Below, piece after piece: positions 14,961 through 23,779 of a stretch of 35,176 bases of DNA. The notes under the pieces are model-generated. The model saw only the letters and a program-made list of their open reading frames with translations, searched no databases and was not told the DNA's origin. Position numbers and translations under genes: made by a program. Source of the DNA: JABISG01 sp963581435 (GTDB lineage: Bacteria; Planctomycetota; Planctomycetia; Planctomycetales; Planctomycetaceae); contig CAUZOL010000031.1 of assembly GCA_963581435.1 (NCBI GenBank), forward strand, positions 1 to 35,176, in the 5' to 3' direction. Position 1 is the first letter of the stretch, and every line of letters begins with the position of its first letter.

Positions 14961-16124
14961 TCAAGCAGCAGAACGGCATTCAGCAGCCGGCAGACGGCTG
15001 AGAATCACGTCGGCCGTGCGGGCGGTTGCGCCGGTTTCGGCACAGCTTTCGCAAAGTTGCGACAGCTCCGCGAGCTTGTCGGCCAGCGCATCGTGGTCGC
15101 TCAGCCAGCGATCCAGATGGTCAAACGCCCACGTCACTTCACTCGACGGACTGCCGGCATAGAACCGTTCCGGCATCACCTCGCGGTCGGCAATCAGATT
15201 CGGCAGCGTGAAATACTTACATTGCATCACGATCCCGGAAAGCAATCGCTGAACACGGCTGACGCGATACGTCACCACAGCCGGCGTTTTGCGGGCGAGC
15301 AATTCCAGGCTGATCGAACCGGAGACCATCAAACAGCACTCGGCCAATTCGACAATCTCCGACGTCTTGCCAACGTGCAATTCCACCGGCAAGCTGAGAT
15401 TGTGGTCGCGAATCCAGTTGGCGCAGAACTCGCGATGTGCCTCTTTGTAACAGGCAACAAAGAACCGAGCCGTTGGGTGTGCCGTGTGCAACCGTTGGAC
15501 GGTGGCAATTAGCAGTGGCCAGTTGTTATCGACTTCAGAATTGCGCGACCCTGGCAAGACCCCAATGTTTCGTTTTCCGGAGACCTGCCGTTCGTCGATG
15601 AACGGTTGATCGAGTTTGGCATCGGCAACTTCATCAAAAAAAGGATGCCCAACGTATTCCGCCGCGACACCGCGTTTGGCATACCAGGCCGTTTCAAAGG
15701 GAAGCGCACAGAGTACGTGATCGACGAACTTCTGCATTCGTTTCACACGCCAAGGTGCCCATGCCCACAGTTGGGGCGGCAAATAGTAGAAGACCGGGAT
15801 GCCCGCTTTCTTTGCCTTCCGGGCAATCCACCAATTGAAGCCGGGGAAGTCGATGAGCACGACGGCATCGGGCCGGTGTTCGCGAAAGTATCGGTTCGCG
15901 GTCTGAACCAACTTGTAGAACTGCCACAACAGCGGCACCACCCGCAGAAAACCCATGACGGCAAGCAGCGTTAACTGATACTGCAATCGGCAGCCGGCGC
16001 GTTCCATCAGCGGACCGCCGTAGCCGACAAATTCGATGTCGGACCGCCGCCGCTTCAGTTCTTCGATGAGATGTGCCCCGTGCTGATCGCCACTCGGCTC
16101 ACCGACGGAGAAGAAAATTCGCAT
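14961..16124 (-). CDS. lpxB: Lipid-A-disaccharide synthase
   Basis: A 387-residue peripheral membrane glycosyltransferase (GT19). It joins UDP-2,3-diacylglucosamine and lipid X to give the lipid A disaccharide. Conserved blocks are FFSVGEPSGDQHGA at the start, VLIDFPGFNWWIA, YYLPPQLWAWAPWR, EYVGHPFFDEV and IGVLPGSRNSEV, followed by a C-terminal VTYRVS block. Start chosen at MRIFFSVGEPSGD, the family's usual N-terminus; an ATG 21 bp upstream (16145) is possible. Its presence implies an outer membrane with lipid A. No other lpx genes are nearby. A 33-bp palindrome lies directly upstream. Confidence 0.95.
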   Translation of the reverse strand: MRIFFSVGEPSGDQHGAHLIEELKRRRSDIEFVGYGGPLMERAGCRLQYQLTLLAVMGFLRVVPLLWQFYKLVQTANRYFREHRPDAVVLIDFPGFNWWIARKAKKAGIPVFYYLPPQLWAWAPWRVKRMQKFVDHVLCALPFETAWYAKRGVAAEYVGHPFFDEVADAKLDQPFIDERQVSGKRNIGVLPGSRNSEVDNNWPLLIATVQRLHTAHPTARFFVACYKEAHREFCANWIRDHNLSLPVELHVGKTSEIVELAECCLMVSGSISLELLARKTPAVVTYRVSRVQRLLSGIVMQCKYFTLPNLIADREVMPERFYAGSPSSEVTWAFDHLDRWLSDHDALADKLAELSQLCESCAETGATARTADVILSRLPAAECRSAA

Positions 16125-16146
16125 GTTTGCCCCAAAGGCGTCCATA

Positions 16147-16179
16147 AGAAACCCGGTTTTTCCAAAAAACCGGGTTTCT
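16147..16179. repeat. 33-bp palindrome, copy A
   Basis: AGAAACCCGGTTTTT (16147-16161) and AAAAACCGGGTTTCT (16165-16179) form a perfect 15-bp stem with a 3-nt spacer. The element is 22 bp upstream of the chosen lpxB ATG. One of four 33-bp copies in the window. Confidence 0.92.
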
Positions 16180-16273
16180 GCGCTCGCTTGCTATTCCGTG
16201 ATCAACTGACAAATACGCTGTTTTCGAGGCGGAACAGTACCGAGAAAATGGCAAAACGGTCAATACCGGATGA

Positions 16274-17878
16274 TCACTGCAGCCGCCAGAAAGCCGGCAC
16301 AAACAGCACCAGAATGGCGAATAACTCCAGCCGCCCCAGCAGCATCAGCAGGCTGAGCAGCAGTTTTCCCTGCGGCGAGAAACCGGAATAGTTCGCGTGC
16401 GGGCCAAGGACGCCCAATCCGGGACCAATATTATTCAGCGTTGCCGCGACCGCACTGGCGCAATCGAGCAGCTTTTCTGAAGAGTGGTCGGCAGCCGTCA
16501 CGGCACTATCACCCGATTCGCCGCCCCGCGCCACCCAGTGGTCATCCGGTTCAATTGCCACCAACAGCATCCAACTCGTCACAAAAATGACGAGCACGAG
16601 ACTAAAATAGACAACCACCTCGTGTCGCAGTGAATTATCGACACGCGTGCCGAATACTTTCAGCGGCCGAACGACATTCGGCCGAAATGCCTGCTCGATT
16701 TCCAACCAGACGATTTTCACGAACAGCATCACGCGAACGACTTTGATTCCGCCCCCTGTCGAGCCGGCACAGCCGCCGACAAACATCAACAGCAGCAACA
16801 TTCCCTTGGAGAACTCATTCCATTCCTGGAAATTCTCCGTGCCGAATCCGGTCGTTGTCATGATGGAAACAACTGTAAACGTCGAATGACGAATCGTTTC
16901 CGGAACCGAACGATACGTGCCACTCCACAGTAGGCTGACGGTTAACACGACGGCGGCGACGAGCAGAATGGAAAGATAGGCCCGATATTCCGGATCGCGA
17001 CGCAGCGGTGCCAATCGACCCCAAATGCTTTTTCGCTTCCGCGGGTCGCGACGGTGCAGAACGGGATAAAACAGCGAGAAGTTCGTTCCCGCAAAGATCA
17101 TGAACAGGATGATCGTCCCTTCGACGAGTTCGCTCTGGTAATGACCGATGCTGGCGTTGTGCGTGCTGAATCCGCCGGTCGCCAATGTGCCGAAAGCGTG
17201 ACAAATCGCGTCGTACAGCGACAGGCCTTCCAGCGCTAAAATGATGGTGAGCAGTCCGCTGAGAACGACATAGATGATCCACATGACGACGGCGGTTTCG
17301 CGGACGCGCGGCCGGACTGCTTCGTTAATTGGGCCGGGGACTTCGCGGCGCATCAACGCTTTGCCGCCTGCACCAAGTCGCCCCAGAATCGCCACGAACA
17401 ACACAATAATGCCCATCCCACCCAGCCAGTGGGTGAAGCTCCGCCAGAAGAGCACGCAGCGAGGCACAAACGCGGGGTCATCCAGTTCGGTCAGTACTGA
17501 AGCACCCGTCGTTGTGAATCCGGAGATCGACTCGAACAACGCATCAGCCACCGTCATCGGCTCGCCAGCCGCCCGTAATGTTCCCGCGAACAAGTACGGC
17601 AGACTTCCCAGCACGCCAGCCAACAGCCAACCCAATCCGACAATCGCCAGCGCCTCTTTCCGCAGAATGGCGGCGGTCTCTTTGCGGCCAACCCAATGCA
17701 GCACCGCACCGATCCCCAAACTACAGCCAATCGACGCCACAATGCCCCAGAACCCGCGAGCCTCGAACGTCTCCGCCTGCCCGCACGCGGGAAACGCCCA
17801 CGGCAAGCTGAAGACCATCGATCCGCCCACCAGCATGCCCAGCAACCCCAGCATGCGGCACAACAGAAGCCAGTTCAT
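16274..17878 (-). CDS. trkH: Trk-type potassium uptake protein TrkH
   Basis: A 534-residue polytopic inner-membrane protein. Its four pore-loop filter motifs are all present: SGFTTTGAS (119-127), LATGGFST (232-239), MTTTGFGTEN (340-349) and NNIGPGLG (482-489). Each keeps the key Gly. It moves K+ (and possibly Na+) inward with a cytoplasmic TrkA-type RCK partner, which is not adjacent. The RCK protein at 25715-26716 has its own pore and is probably not that partner. A hydrophilic loop at about 443-470 (EPDDHWVARGGESGDS...) is longer than usual. The ATG at 17878 has a weak AGGT upstream. It is 149 bp upstream of lpxB on the same strand and divergent from PQQ protein B. Confidence 0.94.
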   Translation of the reverse strand: MNWLLLCRMLGLLGMLVGGSMVFSLPWAFPACGQAETFEARGFWGIVASIGCSLGIGAVLHWVGRKETAAILRKEALAIVGLGWLLAGVLGSLPYLFAGTLRAAGEPMTVADALFESISGFTTTGASVLTELDDPAFVPRCVLFWRSFTHWLGGMGIIVLFVAILGRLGAGGKALMRREVPGPINEAVRPRVRETAVVMWIIYVVLSGLLTIILALEGLSLYDAICHAFGTLATGGFSTHNASIGHYQSELVEGTIILFMIFAGTNFSLFYPVLHRRDPRKRKSIWGRLAPLRRDPEYRAYLSILLVAAVVLTVSLLWSGTYRSVPETIRHSTFTVVSIMTTTGFGTENFQEWNEFSKGMLLLLMFVGGCAGSTGGGIKVVRVMLFVKIVWLEIEQAFRPNVVRPLKVFGTRVDNSLRHEVVVYFSLVLVIFVTSWMLLVAIEPDDHWVARGGESGDSAVTAADHSSEKLLDCASAVAATLNNIGPGLGVLGPHANYSGFSPQGKLLLSLLMLLGRLELFAILVLFVPAFWRLQ

Positions 17879-17913
17879 AGTTGACCTGAAAAGTGGATAG
17901 TTCCGCGTTCACA

Positions 17914-17946
17914 AGAAACCCGGTTCTTTGAAAAAACCGGGTTTCT
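17914..17946. repeat. 33-bp palindrome, copy B
   Basis: Begins AGAAACCCGG and ends CCGGGTTTCT, with one mismatch in the stem (TTCTTT against AAAAAA). It lies in the 247-bp divergent region between trkH and PQQ protein B, 35 bp upstream of the trkH ATG. Confidence 0.9.
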
Positions 17947-18125
17947 ACCGCCGCTCGCGACGCAGCGGCATCTTATCGAATCGAACCGGAATTCTCACGT
18001 CGCAACCCAACGTAGCTGCCCCGGTTGTCGTCCGCCCGCCGGCATCACAGTTGCAACGGGAACCACAAGGTTGCGACAATCAACCTGCGGTATCATTCTG
18101 TCGCCCAGACCAAAGGGGAATTTCG

Positions 18126-19439
18126 ATGCGTATTATGTTTTGCAATCCTGTAGTTCAGGCAAGCCTGCTGTTCGGTCTTGTTGTTTCGTCCGTCCAAGCC
18201 GACGATTGGCCGCAATGGGGCGGGCCGAAACGCGACATCGTCTGGCGCGAGACGGGAATTGTGAAGAAACTTCCGGCGGGCCGTAGGCCGCAATCTCTGT
18301 TGCCGCGGATGTGGTCGACACCCATCGGCGATGGTTATTCCGGTCCGGCAGTTGCCGACGGGCGGGTGTTCATCACTGATCGGCAGAAGCAAAAGGGAAC
18401 CGAGCGCGTCCTGTGCCTCGACGCGAAATCGGGCAAGATCATTTGGACCCACGAATACCGTGTGCGGTACAACGTCAGTTACGATGCCGGCCCACGAGCA
18501 ACGCCGACCGTCGATGGCAACCGCGTGTACACACAGGGCGCAATGGGCCACCTGTTCTGCTTCGACGCTAAAACCGGCGACGTCATCTGGAAGACAAATT
18601 ATCTCGACGATTACCAGGCCAGCGTTCCCGTCTGGGGCATGGTGGCCGCTCCGCTCATCGACGGCGACCAACTCATCGCGGTCGTCGGCGGCGAAAAAGC
18701 GTTGGTCGTCAGTTTCGACAAAGCGACCGGCAAGGAACTTTGGAAGTCGTTGGACGATTCCGGCGTCGGGTACTCTCCGCCGGTCATCTACACCTTCGGC
18801 AAAACACGGCAACTCATCATCTGGCATCCCAAAGCGGTCTCGGCACTCAACCCGACAACGGGCGAAATCTACTGGCAGATCCCGTTCCGCGTCAAAGCCG
18901 GTCTCTGCGTTCCCATGCCGCGACAACATGGCAACCGCCTGTTCGTCACCAGCTTTTACAACGGTCCACGGATGATCGAAGTCGGCGACGATCCGACGAC
19001 GGCCCGTGTGGTCTGGAAAGGCAACAGCAACAGCGAACAACGCACCGACAAGCTGCACTCGATCATGCCGGCACCGGTCATCACCGCCACCAACATTTAC
19101 GGCATCTGCAGCTACGGACAGTTACGCTGCCTCGATGTCAACACGGGCGAGCGCGTCTGGGAAACGCTGAAAGCGACTGGCGACGGCCGCTGGTGGAACG
19201 CCTTTCTCATCCCACACGAAGACCGTTACTTCATCCACAACGAGCAAGGCGATCTCATCATCGCTGAACTTTCACCGCAGGGCTACAAAGAAATCAGCCG
19301 AGCAAAACTCGTGCAGGCAACCCGCCGATTGGGCAGCCAGGGCCGCACAATCGTCTGGTCGCACCCCGCATTCGCAATGAAGAGCGTGTTCGCACGGAAC
19401 GATAAGGAGATTGTGCGTGTGAATCTGGCGGCGGAGTGA
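18126..19439 (+). CDS. Secreted PQQ-type beta-propeller protein B
   Basis: 437 residues with a signal peptide (about 1-25, ending VQA), then DDWPQWGGPKRD, the opening seen in this planctomycete family. Blades are visible at LDAKSGKIIWTHE, FDAKTGDVIWKTN, FDKATGKELWKSL, LNPTTGEIYWQIP and LDVNTGERVWETL. Each is a PQQ-like TG-x-x-x-W repeat. No dehydrogenase active-site residues recognised. The ATG at 18126 follows GGGGAA; the frame is open from 17928 but that part covers the palindrome and is not protein-like. More diverged than proteins A and C, which resemble each other. The role is unknown, perhaps binding a small ligand in the periplasm. Confidence 0.88.
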   Translation: MRIMFCNPVVQASLLFGLVVSSVQADDWPQWGGPKRDIVWRETGIVKKLPAGRRPQSLLPRMWSTPIGDGYSGPAVADGRVFITDRQKQKGTERVLCLDAKSGKIIWTHEYRVRYNVSYDAGPRATPTVDGNRVYTQGAMGHLFCFDAKTGDVIWKTNYLDDYQASVPVWGMVAAPLIDGDQLIAVVGGEKALVVSFDKATGKELWKSLDDSGVGYSPPVIYTFGKTRQLIIWHPKAVSALNPTTGEIYWQIPFRVKAGLCVPMPRQHGNRLFVTSFYNGPRMIEVGDDPTTARVVWKGNSNSEQRTDKLHSIMPAPVITATNIYGICSYGQLRCLDVNTGERVWETLKATGDGRWWNAFLIPHEDRYFIHNEQGDLIIAELSPQGYKEISRAKLVQATRRLGSQGRTIVWSHPAFAMKSVFARNDKEIVRVNLAAE

Positions 19440-19466
19440 TTCGATTGTTCAACGCCATTTGGCCGA

Positions 19467-19478
19467 CCCGCTTGCGGG
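19467..19478. repeat. Small palindrome before the flavoenzyme gene
   Basis: CCCGC-TT-GCGGG. With its right flank (GGGGCGTG) it matches the complement of the element at 33468-33485, so the two are probably copies of one short repeat. It lies in the 76-bp gap upstream of the sarcosine-oxidase-type gene. Confidence 0.45.
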
Positions 19479-19515
19479 GCGTGTCGTTTCTGCGATGCAC
19501 GCACGGAACAAGTTC

Positions 19516-20655
19516 ATGACCGAAACCTACGATTGCATCGTTCTCGGCGTTGGTGGATTCGGCTGCGCGGCGCTGGCACATCTGGCGCGGCGGGGTGTTC
19601 GTGCGCTGGGGATCGAACGGTTTGATCTCGACCACGAACAAGGCAGTTCGCATGGCGAAACGCGGATCATCCGTAAGGCCTATTTCGAGCATCCCGATTA
19701 CGTGCCGTTGTTGTTTCGCGCCTACGATTTGTGGCGGGAGTTGGAGCAGGAAAGCGAAAAGGAATTGATGCAGTTGTGCGGGCTGATGATTGCCGGACCG
19801 CCAGACGGTGAAGCGGTTCCCGGCGCGAAACTCGCGGCCCAGCGGTATGGCATCGGTATTGAAGAGCCGCCGCTGGCCGAAGCACGGGCGCGATTTCCCG
19901 GTTTTCGATTCGACGATTCCCATGCCGTACTGGTGGAACCGGACGCCGGTTTTCTGCATGTTGAAGCGTGTCGGCAGGCACATATTGAAACTGCATTGGC
20001 TCAGGGCGCGACGGTGCAAGCGAACGAAGCCGTGCTCGAATGGCAGCCGACGGTCAACGGCGTGCAGTTGCGGACCAACCGTGGCAAGTACGAGGCTGCG
20101 TCGCTGATTGTGACCGCCGGCGCATGGTCGGGCCGGTTGTTGGCCGATCTTGCGATTCCGCTGGAAGTGGTGCGGAAGCCGATCCTGTGGCACGGCGTCT
20201 CTGGCAATGAATACGACGTCGCCACCGGTGCGCCGGCGTTCTACTTTGAGACAACAACCGGCACGTTTTACGGATTCCCCTCGCTCGACGGCAAGTCGGT
20301 CAAAGCCTGCGAGCATTCCGGCGGTGCGGTTGTCGATGACCCATCTCGTCTCGATCGGGAGATTCATCCGACTGACATTGAACCGGTCGCGAACTTTATC
20401 CGCCAGTCGATGCCCGGCGTTCAGCCCAAACCGGCGCGGCATTCCATGTGCATGTATACGCACACGCCCGACCAACATTTCATTGTCGATCGCCACCCCC
20501 AGTGGCCTCAGGTGGTGATTGGTGCCGGTTTTTCCGGACACGGTTTCAAGTTCACCAGCGTGCTGGGTGAAGCGCTGGCCGACTTGGCGGTCGATGGCAA
20601 AACGGATTTGCCGATTGGGTTTCTCTCGCTGGATCGCGAGGCGCTGGCGCAGTAG
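19516..20655 (+). CDS. solA: Sarcosine oxidase / N-methyl amino acid oxidase family flavoprotein
   Basis: 379 residues, the normal length for monomeric sarcosine oxidase and N-methyltryptophan oxidase. These enzymes oxidise N-methyl amino acids with O2, giving formaldehyde and H2O2. The FAD-binding GVGGFG (11-16) is at the N-terminus. SSHGETRIIRKAYFEHPDYV matches the family substrate-side block. SMCMYTHTPDQHFIVD contains Cys312 at the position of the covalent FAD linkage. The C-terminal GAGFSGHGFKF is typical. The start at 19516 was chosen because the FAD loop begins 10 residues later; an ATG at 19459 is also in frame. Exact substrate is not determined. Convergent with hemC across a 33-bp palindrome. 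Confidence 0.88.
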   Translation: MTETYDCIVLGVGGFGCAALAHLARRGVRALGIERFDLDHEQGSSHGETRIIRKAYFEHPDYVPLLFRAYDLWRELEQESEKELMQLCGLMIAGPPDGEAVPGAKLAAQRYGIGIEEPPLAEARARFPGFRFDDSHAVLVEPDAGFLHVEACRQAHIETALAQGATVQANEAVLEWQPTVNGVQLRTNRGKYEAASLIVTAGAWSGRLLADLAIPLEVVRKPILWHGVSGNEYDVATGAPAFYFETTTGTFYGFPSLDGKSVKACEHSGGAVVDDPSRLDREIHPTDIEPVANFIRQSMPGVQPKPARHSMCMYTHTPDQHFIVDRHPQWPQVVIGAGFSGHGFKFTSVLGEALADLAVDGKTDLPIGFLSLDREALAQ

Positions 20656-20656
20656 A

Positions 20657-20689
20657 AGAAACCCGGTTTTTTCAAAAAACCGGGTTTCT
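20657..20689. repeat. 33-bp palindrome, copy C (perfect)
   Basis: The arm 20657-20672 (AGAAACCCGGTTTTTT) is perfectly complementary to 20674-20689 with a single central base. It starts 2 nt after the solA-like stop and ends 24 nt before the hemC stop, in a convergent junction. The T run is inside the loop end, not after the stem, so a standard intrinsic terminator is not formed. Confidence 0.93.
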
Positions 20690-20713
20690 GGCGTACCGCA
20701 ATCACCGGCCTGT

Positions 20714-21670
20714 TTACGCCGGGCGCTCGCCAGCGATGAGCGCGGCGGCACCTTGTTCCAATAGCGCCTCGGCAACCTTTTCGCCCAGCGCGTTTGCTTC
20801 CGCGGGATCGCGTTCCCCTTTGGCCGTCAGCCGCTGTTTTCCGTCGGCGCTAAGAACGACTGCTTCGAGCGATAGGCGGCCGGAATTGATCGACGTCGCC
20901 ACGCCGACCGGCGCGTGACAACCGGCCCGCAGACAGGCCAACAGTTGGCGTTCGGCTGTGACGGCGGCGCGGGTTGCCTCGTCGTCCATCGGGGCGAGCG
21001 CCGCTTGCGTGTCGCGGTCGTCGGCCCGACATTCGATGCCGAGCGCCCCCTGCCCCACAGCGGGGAACATCAACGGCGGTCGCAGTGAAACGGAAATGCG
21101 GGATTCCAGACCAAGCCGTCGCAAACCGGCTTCGGCCAGCACGAGTGCATCGAATTCGCCTTCGTCAAGTTTCCGGATACGCGTCTCGACGTTGCCACGA
21201 ACTTCCGAAGTTTGCAGATCACTTCGGACATGAAGCAACTGTGCCACGCGGCGCGGGCTTCCAGTACCAATCCGCGCGCCCTCCGCAAGGGCATCGATTC
21301 CGGCCGAGGCATCAACTCCCGCCGGCAGTACCAACGCGTCGAACATCGAAGCGCGCGACGGGATGGCGGCCAGCGCCAGTTCGGCATGCGATTCGGTCGG
21401 CAAATCTTTGAGGCTATGGACGGCGACATCGGCGCGGCCATCGAGCAGAGCGTTTTGGATTTCGCGTGTGAAGACGCCGATCCCGCCGAATTCGCTCAAC
21501 GAGGTTGCCCGGTCACGGTCGCCGACGGTTGAAATCTGCACAACTTCGACACTACGGCCGGGATTGTTGCGGCGGAGTTCTTCGGCCGTGTAGTTGGCCT
21601 GCCACAACGCAAGCTGGCTGGCTCGCGTGGCGATGCGGATGGCCGTCTGACTGTTTTCCTGCGACTGCAC
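20714..21670 (-). CDS. hemC: Hydroxymethylbilane synthase (porphobilinogen deaminase)
   Basis: A 318-residue cytoplasmic enzyme that polymerises four porphobilinogen units into hydroxymethylbilane for heme and other tetrapyrroles. IRIATRASQLALWQ opens the protein. HSLKDLPT (85-92) carries the catalytic Asp89. VRGNVETRIRKL is the conserved phosphate-binding region. The dipyrromethane cofactor attaches to Cys251 in LRAGCHAPVG. Length is typical. GTG start at 21670 preceded by GGGAG with 7-nt spacing. It follows the DUF502 gene by 40 bp on the same strand, so the two may be co-transcribed; no other hem genes are near. Confidence 0.96.
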   Translation of the reverse strand: MQSQENSQTAIRIATRASQLALWQANYTAEELRRNNPGRSVEVVQISTVGDRDRATSLSEFGGIGVFTREIQNALLDGRADVAVHSLKDLPTESHAELALAAIPSRASMFDALVLPAGVDASAGIDALAEGARIGTGSPRRVAQLLHVRSDLQTSEVRGNVETRIRKLDEGEFDALVLAEAGLRRLGLESRISVSLRPPLMFPAVGQGALGIECRADDRDTQAALAPMDDEATRAAVTAERQLLACLRAGCHAPVGVATSINSGRLSLEAVVLSADGKQRLTAKGERDPAEANALGEKVAEALLEQGAAALIAGERPA

Positions 21671-21710
21671 CGATGACTCCCTTATTGGTTCAGCCCGGTT
21701 CCGGAAGATT

Positions 21711-22898
21711 TCACGTTGTCGATTCCGTCTGTTCCGAACTCGAATCCGGCGATGGATTATCGGCGGTGTTGTCCGTGTCGTTTTCGCCGACGGCTCCGGT
21801 GATCGCCCCCTTGGAGGCTCCTGCAGTCAATTCTCTCGTCAGTCGTTCGGCCAATTCCTGCTGCAACAATTCCGGCGTGACCTGTTGATGGGGCGGCACG
21901 AGGACGCCGCAGGAAACGCAGAATTGGAATGCCTGATCGATCGTGACGTTCAAATCGATAAGTTCGCGCCGGGGAACGCTCATCGTGTATCCGGTGACCG
22001 GCATGGGAGAGGTTGGGATGAGAACAGTGACCAACGGCTCTCCGGCGGCTGTGGTCATTTCCAGCATGCTGTCGCCCGTCACAAAACCCAGCGACCAGAT
22101 TCCACGGCGGGGATATTCGATGGCCACCACACGGTTGTATTCAATTTGCCGTTCCGAAAAGAGAAAGTCGGTCACCTGTTTGACTGCGGAATAAATGGTG
22201 CTGATAACCGGCAACCGTTCGAGTACAACGGATTCGAACTGCTGAACGAACCATGCACCAATCCGTACAGTGACCAGACGACCGATGAAATACATCAGGA
22301 CAACTGCAACGGCGATCGCTCCGGAACTCAGCAGAAATTGACTGCCGAAATACTCGATCGTAACAAACTCCATGTAGACGCCGCGGGAATTGCTGGGGAT
22401 CTCTGCGTCCGGAACCTTTTTCGCAACGTCTCGGTAAACGCGGTAAGGAACGGCCCGTTCGCCGAAGGGGACGTAGATTCTCGGCGTCTCGCTGATGTCA
22501 TCAACTTGCCGTATCAACCATGCCACGGGGATTTCGGGCGGTAATGATCCGTCGGGGTTGCGGTGATCACCTGGCGCGTTCCAATCCTCTTCCAGGCCCG
22601 TTTTCAATTCCGGCGTAATCTTGTAATTCTTCTCGCAGTAATCGAGCGACGGCAACTTGTCCCAGAAGACCAACTTCTCTGACGGTTGGGACGCGTCGAT
22701 TCCCAAGGAAATGGCGAATCGGACTCCGTATCCAATGGGGGATATGATGTAAGAGTTGATGACACCGGCGATCCAAATCAGGATCACAACCGTGAGAATA
22801 GCCGGCAGCGCGATCCCCAATCCGCGCAGAAAAAACCGCGTCGCCGAAGCCCCCTTCGGTGCGCTGGATTCGGGATTGCTAGGAGAGTCTGTGGACAT
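21711..22898 (-). CDS. DUF502 family membrane protein with enlarged first loop
   Basis: A 395-residue inner-membrane protein. TM1 is at about 24-46 and TM2 at about 188-208. The segment after TM2 (GRLVTVRIGAWFVQQFESVVLERLPVISTIYSAVKQVTDFLF region, 206-247) is the DUF502/COG2928 core. Function of the family is unknown. Most members keep the two TMs close together; here about 140 residues lie between them, with a hydrophilic PRIYVPFGERAVPYR segment. The C-terminal tail is low-complexity Ser/Glu/Thr. The ATG at 22898 has no Shine-Dalgarno because a heptamer array begins 4 nt upstream. Likely co-transcribed with hemC downstream. Confidence 0.88.
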   Translation of the reverse strand: MSTDSPSNPESSAPKGASATRFFLRGLGIALPAILTVVILIWIAGVINSYIISPIGYGVRFAISLGIDASQPSEKLVFWDKLPSLDYCEKNYKITPELKTGLEEDWNAPGDHRNPDGSLPPEIPVAWLIRQVDDISETPRIYVPFGERAVPYRVYRDVAKKVPDAEIPSNSRGVYMEFVTIEYFGSQFLLSSGAIAVAVVLMYFIGRLVTVRIGAWFVQQFESVVLERLPVISTIYSAVKQVTDFLFSERQIEYNRVVAIEYPRRGIWSLGFVTGDSMLEMTTAAGEPLVTVLIPTSPMPVTGYTMSVPRRELIDLNVTIDQAFQFCVSCGVLVPPHQQVTPELLQQELAERLTRELTAGASKGAITGAVGENDTDNTADNPSPDSSSEQTESTT

Positions 22899-22902
22899 TC
22901 AA

Positions 22903-22995
22903 GTAAAAAGGTAAAAGGAAAACTAAAGAAGGAAAACAAGGAGGAAAGGGAAAAGTCGTCTTTACGTTTTTTACTTTTGCCTTTTTACTTTTATC
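22903..22995. repeat. Inverted heptamer-array element (3)
   Basis: Units GTAAAAA, GGTAAAA, GGAAAAC, TAAAGAA, GGAAAAC, AAGGAGG, AAAGGGA run from 22903 to 22951. Inverse units TTTTTAC, TTTTGCC, TTTTTAC, TTTTATC run from 22968 to 22995. The element fills the whole gap between the comF stop and the DUF502 start. 22967-22991 is identical to 11052-11076 in element 1, showing a common source. Confidence 0.88.
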
Positions 22996-23779
22996 GACCG
23001 ATGCCTCGCGCGGGAACCGCCACGATCACACGGTCTGCGCCACTTTTCCGCAACGCGCGTGAAATCTCATTCGCCGTCGTTCCCGTTGTCAGAATATCAT
23101 CGACCAGCAGGACCGTTGCCCCTTTGAGCGCGTCGGGCTGACGCACGCGGAAAGCACGGCGGAGATTGCTGCGCCGCCGATAGGGTCGCAGCTTCGACTG
23201 GGGCGGCGTTCGGCAAACTTTGGCAAGTATATGCATGCCGAATTCAACTTGCAACCTGCGTGCCAACGCCTCGGCCAGCGTCTCTGCGGCATTCGGCTCC
23301 ATCCAGAGTCGTCGCGTCCAGTGCCGGGGAACGGCGACGACAAGATCGATTTGGGCCGCCTCCAGTGAATGTTGCTGACGCTCCCACAGCAAGCCGGCAA
23401 CTGCTGAGGCCAGAGGTTGCCCGTCCGATTTCTTCGCCCGCAGACATGCCGTTTTCAGCGCGTCGTCATACACTCCCAGGCAAAATACACAGTCGAAATG
23501 GAATCGGTCGCGATGGCAGTGGACACAGCCGCCGGTTGTATCCAGGTGCGGGCCGACAGGTGCCCCGCAACGATAGCACACATGCACAAGCTGCGGCGCA
23601 ATTTGATCCCGGCAGGGAAGACACAACTCCAGGTCGAATGTTTCCGAACGGCGCGACTGCTGTGCCTCCCGTCCGCAGAACGGGCATGTCGGGGGATATA
23701 CGAAATCGACCGCCGCATGCGTTAGCGTGCGCAGCCAGTCGGCAAAACTTGCTACGAAGGTCGGCCAGGATGCTGCCAC
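22991..23779 (-). CDS. ComF-family phosphoribosyltransferase-like protein
   Basis: 262 residues. The N-terminus has FVYPPTCPFCG, then further CxxC pairs (CLPC, CYRCG, CVHC), a multi-zinc region usual for ComF. The PRTase fold follows, with VVAVPRHWTRRLWMEPNAAETLAEAL and the PRPP-binding loop VLLVDDILTTGTTANE (223-238). ComF proteins are linked to DNA uptake in transformable bacteria, but the biochemical role is unclear and many non-competent bacteria have one. No ATG fits; I chose GTG at 23779 because AGGAAG lies 6 nt upstream and the protein then has family length. The stop codon is inside a heptamer array. Confidence 0.87.
   Translation of the reverse strand: MAASWPTFVASFADWLRTLTHAAVDFVYPPTCPFCGREAQQSRRSETFDLELCLPCRDQIAPQLVHVCYRCGAPVGPHLDTTGGCVHCHRDRFHFDCVFCLGVYDDALKTACLRAKKSDGQPLASAVAGLLWERQQHSLEAAQIDLVVAVPRHWTRRLWMEPNAAETLAEALARRLQVEFGMHILAKVCRTPPQSKLRPYRRRSNLRRAFRVRQPDALKGATVLLVDDILTTGTTANEISRALRKSGADRVIVAVPARGIGR

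Noticed and set aside
16147..16179. 33-bp palindromes as intrinsic terminators
   Set aside because: The T run lies inside the stem near the loop, not after it, and three of four copies are upstream of gene starts.
18093..19058. 321-codon antisense frame opposite PQQ protein B
   Set aside because: No signal, motif or ribosome site; mirrors the propeller gene.
19294..20775. 493-codon open frame on the minus strand opposite the sarcosine-oxidase-type gene
   Set aside because: The plus strand has an intact FAD enzyme with all motifs; the antisense product has no recognisable domain and crosses the 33-bp palindrome.
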